64,000 nt of DNA from assembly GCF_025318105.1 (NCBI RefSeq), contig NZ_JAOANI010000014.1, positions 1 to 64,000 of the forward strand, given 5' to 3'. The notes beneath the pieces were generated by a model. The model worked only from the letters and a program-made list of their open reading frames with translations, did not search any database and was not told where the DNA came from. The position numbers were made by a program, and so were the translations under genes. Of this stretch, positions 35,916 to 42,890 are shown piece after piece; within the stretch, counting starts at the first letter, position 1; each line of letters starts with the position of its first letter. This stretch comes from Venatoribacter pacificus. GTDB lineage: Bacteria > Pseudomonadota > Gammaproteobacteria > Pseudomonadales > Oceanobacteraceae.

Positions 35916-36377
35916 TCAGCCGAAGTCACCCGGCTGGTAAGAGCCCACATCAGCACCAAATCCCACGGCAAAGCGGTTCCAGCTGTTGATATTGCAGATG
36001 GCCAGCGTCAGGCTGGTAAGCTCTGCATCGCTTAAGGATTTCCGTACATCATCCAGCAGTTGCTCTGCCGGATGCTGTTGCGATACCAGCGTCAGGGCTT
36101 CTGCCCAGGCCAGTGCCGCCTGTTCACGCAGGCTGAAAAAGGGTGCTTCACGCCAGGCGCTGAGCGTATACAGGCGCTGTTCACTTTCGCCTTCTGCGCG
36201 GGCATCTTTACTGTGCATATCCAGACAATAGGCACAGCCGTTCAGCTGCGAAACCCGCAGTTTCACCAGTTCCAGCAGCGATTTTTCCAGTCCGCATTCT
36301 TTCAGATATTGCTCACCGGCCATTAAGGGATTCATGGCGGCGGGGGCCGCCTGGTAGTAGTTAAGACGCTGAGTCAT
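35916..36377 (-). CDS. AhpD-like carboxymuconolactone decarboxylase family protein
   Basis: A 153-residue all-helical protein of the CMD/AhpD superfamily. The redox CxxC motif with its His partner is present in GCAYCLDMHSKDA, as in AhpD-like peroxidase-linked disulfide reductases. GGAGAG precedes the ATG on the minus strand. Divergent from the AraC gene across a MITE-like element, an arrangement that often means the AraC protein controls this gene. Confidence 0.9.
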   Translation of the reverse strand: MTQRLNYYQAAPAAMNPLMAGEQYLKECGLEKSLLELVKLRVSQLNGCAYCLDMHSKDARAEGESEQRLYTLSAWREAPFFSLREQAALAWAEALTLVSQQHPAEQLLDDVRKSLSDAELTSLTLAICNINSWNRFAVGFGADVGSYQPGDFG

Positions 36378-36400
36378 AAGGCTCTCCTTATTGCATTTGG

Positions 36401-36670
36401 TTAGGGCCTGTTGACACTAATTAAACAGGCCTGTTATCGGATAAAAATTCCTCAGACAAGGCGCTGAGAGTGTGGCCTAACGGGTTAAGCGAGCGAACAG
36501 CAACGAAGGATGAGGGATTTTTAGCCATAACCCTTCGGGCTGAGGCCAGTTTTCCCCACTAACTTCGTCGCTCGTCATTCATTTAGCCCGCTAATATCAC
36601 TCCTCTCTCCTTGTTCTGAGAAAAACTGGCTCTCAGCAGGCCCGATTCACTTAGTGTCAACAGGCCCTAA
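36401..36670. mobile_element. MITE-like palindromic element 1 (270 bp)
   Basis: Perfect 20-bp terminal inverted repeats, TTAGGGCCTGTTGACACTAA at 36401-36420 and its reverse complement at 36651-36670, enclose about 230 bp without a gene. A second imperfect inverted pair lies inside (CTCAGACAAGG near 36452 and CCTTGTTCTGAG near 36609), so the element could fold end to end. TA sits at both boundaries, compatible with a TA target duplication. No transposase is encoded, so it would need one in trans. Confidence 0.75.
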
Positions 36671-36841
36671 TTGTGATGAGGTTGAAATACCTGTGCAGAG
36701 TAACGGCCAGCTCACAGCGGTAATTGTAAAAATACGACATGCGCAAGGCTTTACGGTGCTGTGAGGCGCTTGGGAGGTTTGTTAGACTGGCAAGAACCGC
36801 CGCCTGCAATGCAGCGGCAGCAGCGCTGCACGGGGTTGGCA

Positions 36842-37642
36842 ATGACACAGCATCTTACGCATCTGGGATTCCGGTTTTTCCGGCCAACAACGGCATTACA
36901 GCCGCTGGTTCAGTGTTATTGGCATATCCGCTGTCATGTGGGGCAGTCGGCACTGGCCGATGAATTTCTGCATCCGGAAGGGGGTTCCGGTGTGGTGTTT
37001 AATTTTGCTGATCCGCTGATTTTTAATGGCCAGCCTTATCTCAGCCCCTGTCTGTTAATTGGTCCTGCGCAACGTACCGGTACCCTGACACTGAGCGGTC
37101 AGGTCGATGCTATTGGCGTGCGCTTTTATCCTGGTGCGGCACATGCATTTTTTCAGCTGCCGTTGGCCGAGTTGCATGGTTGTCTGTTACCGGTAACGGA
37201 TCTGCCTTTGGAAGCAAGCTGGCAGCAGGTGTGGGAAGCGGGGACGGCGGCTGAGCGGGTGCAACAGATTGAACTCTGGCTGCTGCGGCAGCTGGATGTG
37301 CAGCTACAGGCAAAAAATCCGTTGCTGGCGGTGCTGCCTTCATTGCCAGACAGCGGACAGTTTTCGACCGCCGAACTGGCCCGGCGTATGGCCCTGGGAG
37401 AGCGTCAGGTTGAGCGATTATTCCGGCAATGGGTCGGGCTGACACCAAAACAGCTGGCCCGTATCCGGCGTGTTCAGCATGCACGGGAATTACTGAAAAT
37501 TCCGCAAACGGATCTGACCGGCACGGCCTATCACGCCGGTTATTTCGATCAGGCACATTTTATTCACGACTTTAAACAGGTGGTGGGCCTTACCCCCGGA
37601 CAGTACCGGCAGCGACTGAAACAGCGCGATCGTTTGGAGTAA
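36842..37642 (+). CDS. AraC family transcriptional regulator
   Basis: A 266-residue regulator with an N-terminal sensing region of the DUF6597 type (HLTHLGFRFFRP...LQPLVQCYWHIRC) and a C-terminal AraC double helix-turn-helix (FSTAELARRMALGERQVERL, then AYHAGYFDQAHFIHDFK). The frame is open further upstream, but the ATG at 36842 gives the usual N-terminus. Likely target: the divergent AhpD-like gene, although a 270-bp element now separates the two. Confidence 0.88.
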   Translation: MTQHLTHLGFRFFRPTTALQPLVQCYWHIRCHVGQSALADEFLHPEGGSGVVFNFADPLIFNGQPYLSPCLLIGPAQRTGTLTLSGQVDAIGVRFYPGAAHAFFQLPLAELHGCLLPVTDLPLEASWQQVWEAGTAAERVQQIELWLLRQLDVQLQAKNPLLAVLPSLPDSGQFSTAELARRMALGERQVERLFRQWVGLTPKQLARIRRVQHARELLKIPQTDLTGTAYHAGYFDQAHFIHDFKQVVGLTPGQYRQRLKQRDRLE

Positions 37643-37679
37643 GCCGGGCGAAAAACAGCGGGTTTATTGCGGTAACAAA

Positions 37680-37712
37680 TAAAAACGCCGGTTATTTAAC
37701 CGGCATTTTTGC
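37680..37712 (+). terminator. Terminator after the AraC gene
   Basis: AAAAACGCCGGTT, ATTT, AACCGGCATTTTT form a near-perfect hairpin ending in T residues. Confidence 0.8.
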
Positions 37713-37760
37713 TCGGCTCAGCGGCAGTTTAACCGCCAGTTGTTAAACGGGTTATCCTGG

Positions 37761-37820
37761 GCATCTCTGAATAATTCAGTGTCCGCTCCGGCTTACTGCA
37801 ACGTTCAGATCAACGCGCCT
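37761..37820 (+). mobile_element. Partial copy of MITE-like element 2
   Basis: About 60 bp align with the left end of the element at 46613-46883 (from its base 46618), with a handful of substitutions and a one-base indel. The right part of the element is missing here. It leads directly into a 20-bp tandem repeat. Confidence 0.65.
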
Positions 37821-37870
37821 TTGTTCAGATCAACGCGCCTTTGTTCAGGTCAACGCGCCTTTGTTCAGGT
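37803..37870 (+). repeat. 20-bp tandem repeat, about 3.4 copies
   Basis: The unit GTTCAGATCAACGCGCCTTT is repeated exactly twice, then once with one change, then as a partial copy. The last partial copy contains the stop codon of the minus-strand membrane protein gene. Confidence 0.9.
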
Positions 37871-38347
37871 AGGCGGAATATCCGCATTGAGCTGCTGTGT
37901 TGTGCGGTTTTTAATGAGACTGAACAGGGCATAAAGGTTCACAAGATTCAGGCTGGCGACGACTGTACAGAACAGATAACCAAAGAGCAGGGCATCGCCG
38001 AATAAAAAAACAACGACAACACTGAAATAAAGTAACCATCCACCTGCCGCTAATTGCGCGATGTTGTTCAACAGTTTCATCCGGTAAGACACCGGGTTGA
38101 GCAGGTTAAGGAACAGCGGTGCAAAAAAGGTAGTGATTAACAGGAATACTTCAATGAGATCGGTCGGAATCTGCGACATGATTTTATCGTAGACCACATA
38201 GGTTTCTGTCACCCTTTCGCGACTCAGTCCGTTGATACCGTCATCTCCGGCTGTGGGTGTCAGAATGATCATTTTTGTGCATTGAGAGAGTGGTGCAAAC
38301 ATAAATGCGATGATCATTAGCGTCAGTATCGTGCGTATTTTTCTCAT
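37865..38347 (-). CDS. Hypothetical membrane protein, 160 aa
   Basis: An N-terminal hydrophobic segment (residues 5-22) is followed by a hydrophilic loop of about 40 residues and then three membrane helices (roughly 65-85, 100-118, 120-140). The Cys at 23 in PLSQC does not make a good lipobox. I do not recognise a family. The stop codon lies inside the tandem repeat described above, so the C-terminal end may have been altered by the repeat insertion. Confidence 0.7.
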   Translation of the reverse strand: MRKIRTILTLMIIAFMFAPLSQCTKMIILTPTAGDDGINGLSRERVTETYVVYDKIMSQIPTDLIEVFLLITTFFAPLFLNLLNPVSYRMKLLNNIAQLAAGGWLLYFSVVVVFLFGDALLFGYLFCTVVASLNLVNLYALFSLIKNRTTQQLNADIPPT

Positions 38348-38445
38348 AATGCTCCGTGGGCGCCGTGTTATTTTTACGCCCGGCAGGAAAAATTCTGAAT
38401 GTTTAAATCAGTTTCTGATGCCATCCATTGCTGGCGTGCGGCCGT

Positions 38446-38649
38446 TTATTTTTCCGGGTGGCTTTTACTGAGGTAAAGGAACGGAATAAACCAAAGAGTA
38501 ATCAGGATAAGAACAATATTCTGAGTTAAGTCTTTATCGGCAACGAAATAAGACGTCAGTAACATCGTCAGGGCGAATAAAACGGAAATGATAATATTCA
38601 ACTGTCTGGCTTTTTTTGTGTTCATTGTTCCATTCATTGTTCCATTCAT
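38446..38649 (-). CDS. Small two-helix membrane protein, 67 aa
   Basis: The body (NTKKARQLNIIISVLFALTM...) has two membrane helices and a hydrophilic tail ending SKSHPEK. Its N-terminus MNGTMNGTMNTKK is encoded by an in-frame 12-bp tandem repeat, giving three possible ATG starts at 38649, 38637 and 38625. The last, starting MNTKKARQL, may be the original. No family recognised. It is co-oriented with the 160-residue membrane protein, 98 bases away. Confidence 0.65.
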   Translation of the reverse strand: MNGTMNGTMNTKKARQLNIIISVLFALTMLLTSYFVADKDLTQNIVLILITLWFIPFLYLSKSHPEK

Positions 38650-38668
38650 TGTTCCATTCCTTGTTCCG
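38621..38668 (+). repeat. 12-bp tandem repeat, three exact copies plus one degenerate
   Basis: TTCATTGTTCCA is repeated three times, then as TTCCTTGTTCCG. On the minus strand each unit carries an ATG and GGAAC, so it multiplies the possible starts of the small membrane protein gene. Confidence 0.9.
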
Positions 38669-39045
38669 TACCCTGCTGAGATTCAGGTTAAAGCGTAGCG
38701 TTTCGCCTGTAACACGCGCTGTCGTTCAGGCTTAGCCTTGCTGATACCGACAACTGCGCTCATGTTGCAGGAGCAAAGTGCACCGAGAGGGATATCTGCA
38801 GACTGGATCGCTTTGCGAATCCGCAGTGCAGATTCCGCTATCCCTGCCTTATCACTGAGGGTACTGAGGTTGCCGGGTTCAATCAATGCCAGAAAGAGTG
38901 ATTAGCAGAGATGGCTGGGGATCTGCAGATCTGCCACGGCGCACAACGGGAAAAACAGCGGAGAGTGTGTAGTACAGCATGGTTACCTGCTCCGGCACTC
39001 CGTTATACTGCGTCTGCTATCAGAAACCAAGAGCCAGTCATCAGG
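38669..39045. other. Gap without a supported gene
   Basis: A 67-codon minus-strand frame (38683-38886) is open here, but it has no clear ribosome binding site and no recognisable sequence, so I do not call it. The rest is the upstream region of the dehydrogenase gene. Confidence 0.5.
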
Positions 39046-40164
39046 ATGAAAACAGTCGTTGTATTGGGCGGTTATGGAAACTTCGGTAAGCGCATTTGTG
39101 AGACTCTGGCGCAGGACAGCGGTATCCGCTTACTGTGCTGTGGACGTCATTCTGATAAAGCCCGTGCCCTGGTTGCTCAGTTGCAGCCGTCAGCCAAAGC
39201 AGAATTACAGGCCGTTGTACTGGATATCAACGCGGCCGATTTCTGCGCACAGCTGCAGGATTTAACGCCGTTTCTGGTGATTCATACCGGTGGTCCTTTT
39301 CAGGGGCAGAATTATCGTGTTGCCGAAGCCTGTATTGCGGTTGGTGCGCATTATCTGGATCTTGCCGATGACCGGCGTTTTGTCTGCGATATAACCTCAC
39401 TGAATAAACAGGCTGAAGACGCCGGAGTGCAGATCATCAGTGGTGCCAGCTCGGTACCGGGGTTGTCGTCGGCGGTTATTGAACATTATCAATCACGCTT
39501 CCGCCAGATCGACAGCATTGATATTGCTATCGCACCGGGTAATCAGGCTGAACGCGGTGAGGCAACGCTGCGTGGCATTTTGTCGTACACCGGCCGTCCT
39601 TTCTCTGTGTTTGAACAGGGGCGCATATGTACGGTGTATGGCTGGATGAATTCCCGGCGTAAATATTTAGGCCCAGGGTTAGGATGGCGTTGGCTGGCGA
39701 ATGTGGATGTGCCCGATCTGGAACTGTTCCCGGCGCAGTTTGCGGTTACTGAGCGGGTACGTTTTCAGGCCAGTCTTGAGCTGACTTTTCTGCATTTTTC
39801 GATGCTGGCAATGGCATCACTGGCGCGTCTGCGCCTGATTAAAAACTGGGCACCTGTTACGGCGCTTATTTATCGGATGAGCCATTGGTTTAGTAAACTG
39901 GGCAGCGCTGATGGTGCGATGCAGATTGATATCGCCGGATTAAATACGCAGGGTGCAGCCAGCAGGCTGCGTTGGCGTCTGGAGGCTTATGATGGTATTG
40001 GCCCTTTTATCCCCACATTATCGACCATTATCATCGCCAGACAATTGCTGGCAGGGCAGGTACATCCCGGTGCCAGAGCCTGCAGCGGTGAATTTTCGCT
40101 GGCGGAATTTTACCCTTATGCACAGAGCTTAGGGCTGGTGATCAGGGAGGAGCAGGGTGACTGA
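39046..40164 (+). CDS. Saccharopine dehydrogenase-like NAD(P)-binding protein
   Basis: Rossmann-fold oxidoreductase with the dinucleotide site VVLGGYGNFGKRICE at the very N-terminus, followed by the saccharopine dehydrogenase-type HTGGPFQGQNYRVAEACI and GASSVPGLSSAVIEHY blocks. The ATG at 39046 is chosen because the Rossmann strand starts there; the longer frame from 38911 is not family-like. Substrate unknown. It overlaps the DUF2269 gene by 8 bases, and the three genes up to 40992 form an operon. Confidence 0.88.
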   Translation: MKTVVVLGGYGNFGKRICETLAQDSGIRLLCCGRHSDKARALVAQLQPSAKAELQAVVLDINAADFCAQLQDLTPFLVIHTGGPFQGQNYRVAEACIAVGAHYLDLADDRRFVCDITSLNKQAEDAGVQIISGASSVPGLSSAVIEHYQSRFRQIDSIDIAIAPGNQAERGEATLRGILSYTGRPFSVFEQGRICTVYGWMNSRRKYLGPGLGWRWLANVDVPDLELFPAQFAVTERVRFQASLELTFLHFSMLAMASLARLRLIKNWAPVTALIYRMSHWFSKLGSADGAMQIDIAGLNTQGAASRLRWRLEAYDGIGPFIPTLSTIIIARQLLAGQVHPGARACSGEFSLAEFYPYAQSLGLVIREEQGD

Positions 40165-40624
40165 TTATTTTTTGCTGAAAACGCTGCACATTCTCTCGGC
40201 GGTCGTATTAATGGGCACCGGCAGTGGCATTGCTTTTTTTATGTTAATGGCGGTTCTCAGCCGCAGTCAGGAAACAATCCGTCATGTCAGCCGGATCGTT
40301 ATTCTGGCGGATTGGCTGTTTACCGCTCCGGCGGTTTTAGTGCAGCTGATCACCGGTGTGTGGTTGATGTCTCTGCTGAATGTCAGTTTTACCTCGCCAT
40401 GGTTTCTGACGGTCGCTGCGCTGTTTATATTGATTGGTTGCTGCTGGCTGCCGGTGGTCTGGATTCAGTATCAGTTGCACCGCGAAGCCTGTATGGAAAA
40501 TGGCTTTTTAAGCGTACGCTTTAAGCGTCTGATGCGACTCTGGATTGCATTGGGAATACCGGCATTCGCTGCCATGCTGGTGCTTTTCTGGTTGATGGTG
40601 GCCAAGCCTCTGGCGGTGATATGA
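40157..40624 (+). CDS. DUF2269 family membrane protein
   Basis: A 155-residue protein with four membrane helices and the DUF2269 pattern LLKTLHILSAVVLMGTGSG at the start, plus a His-containing first helix. GTG start at 40157 after GGGAGGAGC, overlapping the upstream dehydrogenase. It is followed by an ATGA overlap with the DoxX-like gene. Function not established; the tight coupling suggests a joint role with the dehydrogenase. Confidence 0.82.
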   Translation: MTDYFLLKTLHILSAVVLMGTGSGIAFFMLMAVLSRSQETIRHVSRIVILADWLFTAPAVLVQLITGVWLMSLLNVSFTSPWFLTVAALFILIGCCWLPVVWIQYQLHREACMENGFLSVRFKRLMRLWIALGIPAFAAMLVLFWLMVAKPLAVI

Positions 40625-40992
40625 CGGCATTGCAGCAAAGATTCGGTCGCTGTACGCTGAGCCTGCTTTGGCTTATTACGGCGCTGGTGTCGGTCGCGAC
40701 GGCGCAGGATATCGGTCTGGTGATCTTACAGCAGGGTGGCGTAGCCGATGCTCTGGCTCCCTGGCTGCTCTATGGTGGCAGTATTGTGGATGCGCTTTTA
40801 GGACTCTGGCTGTTACTGCCCTGGGCGCAACGTCTGTGTTTTCAGATACAGCTGATCACGATTGCGGTTTATAGCGTACTGCTGTCGGTTATTGCCCCTG
40901 AGTTCTGGTGGCATCCGTTTGCGCCGGTGGTTAAAAACCTGCCGATTATGGTACTGATCTGGATTCTGATGCCAGGAAAATCGATATCCTGA
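40621..40992 (+). CDS. DoxX-like family membrane protein
   Basis: A 123-residue hydrophobic protein with four membrane helices. The layout and the LLYGGSIVDALLGLWLLLPW and VKNLPIMVLIWIL segments resemble DoxX-like proteins. It starts with ATGA overlapping the DUF2269 stop. Last gene of the dehydrogenase operon, ending before a bidirectional terminator. Function unknown. Confidence 0.78.
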   Translation: MTALQQRFGRCTLSLLWLITALVSVATAQDIGLVILQQGGVADALAPWLLYGGSIVDALLGLWLLLPWAQRLCFQIQLITIAVYSVLLSVIAPEFWWHPFAPVVKNLPIMVLIWILMPGKSIS

Positions 40993-41054
40993 TCGCGGTC
41001 AGCGCGGCGTTTTATTCAGATCCTGTGCTGTGCTCAAACCGGAGCTTAAAAATA

Positions 41055-41090
41055 AAAAACCGCCGGTTGTTAACAACCGGCGGTTTTTTA
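41055..41090. terminator. Bidirectional terminator between convergent genes
   Basis: A palindrome with arms AAAAACCGCCGGTTG and CAACCGGCGGTTTTT around TTAA has A and T runs on both sides. It serves the DoxX-like gene on the plus strand and the crotonase gene on the minus strand. Confidence 0.93.
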
Positions 41091-41165
41091 TTGAACGTCT
41101 TAAACAGGTTCAGTGTTAAAGCACCGCTGAATTATTTATTCGGCGGTGTTTTAACAGTACTGAGC

Positions 41166-41921
41166 TTATTTACCGCCTTTCAGCACGTGATTAATACGCG
41201 CCTGAGTTTCTGGTGTGCCCAGCAGGCCGGAGAATAATTCCATCTCCAGTTTAACGGCTTTATTCACACGCTCACGGTGGCCTTCAGCACGACCCAGTTT
41301 TTTAATGGCACGGATAGAATCCTGAGAATTTTTCAGTAATTCGTTGGCGGTAGCCATCGCTGTTTCCAGCGCTTTGCCGTCTTCAACGGCGGCGGTTAAC
41401 AGGCCCCATTTTTCGGCTTCGGCGGCGGTAAAGAAACGGCCAGTGTACAGCAGTTCTGCTGCACGCTTAGGACCAATGGCTTCGGCCAGCAGTACCGAGC
41501 AGGCACCTTCAGAAGTAACACCGATTTTGGCGAATGGCAGGCTGTAACGGATACTGTTACCGGCGTAAGCGATATCGGCATGCAGCAGCATGTTAGCGCC
41601 AATACCGATGGCCACACCTTCCTGCGCCATAATCAGGGGCTTTTGCAGACCGGCGAAGGCATCAAAGATACGGGCAACGCCGTCCTGTACCGCAGGCAAA
41701 TCACCGCCAGGCAGCAGGTCGGCCAGATCGTTACCGGCGGTAAAACGGCCTTCGGCACCGGTCATTACGATGACTTTAACCTCATCGTTGGCATCGCTGT
41801 CGTGCAGGGCGGCGATAACATCTTTGTAAGTCTGTACGCGGATGGCATTCAGCACTTTTGGGCGGTTCAGAGTAATCACGGCAATGCCGTTTTCCAGACT
41901 GTAGGTAATGTCCTGATACAT
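41166..41921 (-). CDS. Enoyl-CoA hydratase/isomerase family protein, ECI-type
   Basis: Crotonase-fold protein of 251 residues acting on CoA esters, probably in fatty-acid degradation. The oxyanion-hole blocks are AGNDLADL and GVAIGIGANMLLHAD. The first hydratase Glu (in the GG-CELA block) is absent. A Glu is present in KIGVTSEGACS, the position of the catalytic Glu in delta3,delta2-enoyl-CoA isomerases. An isomerase is therefore more likely than a hydratase. It appears monocistronic. The 221 bases before the divergent DUF1287 gene show no gene. Confidence 0.88.
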   Translation of the reverse strand: MYQDITYSLENGIAVITLNRPKVLNAIRVQTYKDVIAALHDSDANDEVKVIVMTGAEGRFTAGNDLADLLPGGDLPAVQDGVARIFDAFAGLQKPLIMAQEGVAIGIGANMLLHADIAYAGNSIRYSLPFAKIGVTSEGACSVLLAEAIGPKRAAELLYTGRFFTAAEAEKWGLLTAAVEDGKALETAMATANELLKNSQDSIRAIKKLGRAEGHRERVNKAVKLEMELFSGLLGTPETQARINHVLKGGK

Positions 41922-42142
41922 AGGGATGGTCTCATCGGTTCAGTATGGCGGGCATGATGGCAAACCCGGAATAACAGAGCAATGATCAATATGCACAGAT
42001 TGCTGGTTGAAACTGAGGTCTGGCATGCATCAATACCGGTATTACAGATCATTGCGCTGGCTGATTATGGAACTGTAATGATTTAGTTATGCCTTATGAT
42101 GCTCGGATATCCACTGATCATTAACGAAAGGAATCTCAGATT

Positions 42143-42781
42143 ATGAACAGGATGCAGAAATTAATATGGCTGCCCGGTATCACGCTGCTGGCCTTCATGC
42201 TGGCCGCGGTGCAGGTGAATGCCGGGGAGGGCAACGCCGCGGCTTTCCGACAGGAGCTGGTGGCGGCCGCATTGCAGCGTACAACTCAGCAGGTGCGCTA
42301 TGACGGCGCTTACCAGAAAATTGCCTATCCCAATGGTGATGTGGCGCCAGACATTGGTGTGTGCACCGATGTGGTAATCCGCAGCTACCGCGCTCTGGGG
42401 ATCGATTTACAGCAACGTGTGCACGAAGATATGGTGGCCGATTTTGCCGCTTACCCGTCGCGCCGCATCTGGGGCATGACCCGTACCGATACCAATATTG
42501 ACCATCGCCGGGTGCCGAATTTACAGGCGTTTTTTCAGCGTAATGGCCGGACATTAGCCGTCAGTGATAACCCGGCCGATTATCAGCCGGGGGATCTTGT
42601 CACCTGGATGCTGCCGGGCAACCTGCCGCATATTGGTGTGGTCAGCGACCGTTATGCGCCGGGCTCCAAGACGCCGTTAATCGTGCATAACATCGGTGCC
42701 GGTCCGGTGCTGGAGGATATGCTGTTCCGTTACCGGATTACCGGGCATTACCAGTACCTACCGCAGAGGGGTGGGGAGTAA
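42143..42781 (+). CDS. DUF1287 domain-containing exported protein (YijF-like)
   Basis: A 212-residue protein with an N-terminal signal or anchor segment (residues 8-27, ending VNAGE). The DUF1287 region resembles NlpC/P60-like cysteine hydrolases: Cys in DIGVCTDVVIRSYR, His in LPHIGVVSDR and a later His in IVHNIGAG. Enzymatic function is inferred, not shown. AAAGGAAT precedes the ATG. Its last codons and those of the convergent carboxylase are contained in a 74-bp tandem duplication. Confidence 0.85.
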   Translation: MNRMQKLIWLPGITLLAFMLAAVQVNAGEGNAAAFRQELVAAALQRTTQQVRYDGAYQKIAYPNGDVAPDIGVCTDVVIRSYRALGIDLQQRVHEDMVADFAAYPSRRIWGMTRTDTNIDHRRVPNLQAFFQRNGRTLAVSDNPADYQPGDLVTWMLPGNLPHIGVVSDRYAPGSKTPLIVHNIGAGPVLEDMLFRYRITGHYQYLPQRGGE

Positions 42782-42890
42782 TTACTCCCCGTTACCGGCT
42801 GTTTGCAGAATGATCAGGGCATTACCAGTATCTGCCGCAGAGGAGTGGGGAGTAATTACTCCCCGTTACCGGCTGTTTGCAGAATGACCA
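42743..42890. repeat. 74-bp tandem duplication across two convergent gene ends
   Basis: 42743-42816 and 42817-42890 are near-identical. Each copy holds the palindrome GGGGAGTAATTACTCCCC, which provides the stop codons of both the DUF1287 gene (plus) and the carboxylase gene (minus). The ancestral genes therefore met tail to tail. Confidence 0.92.

Noticed and set aside
36378..36841. A complete insertion sequence
   Set aside because: No transposase frame lies between the inverted repeats, so only a non-autonomous element can be supported.
38683..38886. A 67-codon minus-strand frame between the small membrane protein and the dehydrogenase
   Set aside because: No ribosome binding site, no recognisable sequence and no conserved neighbour logic; kept only as part of a gap entry.
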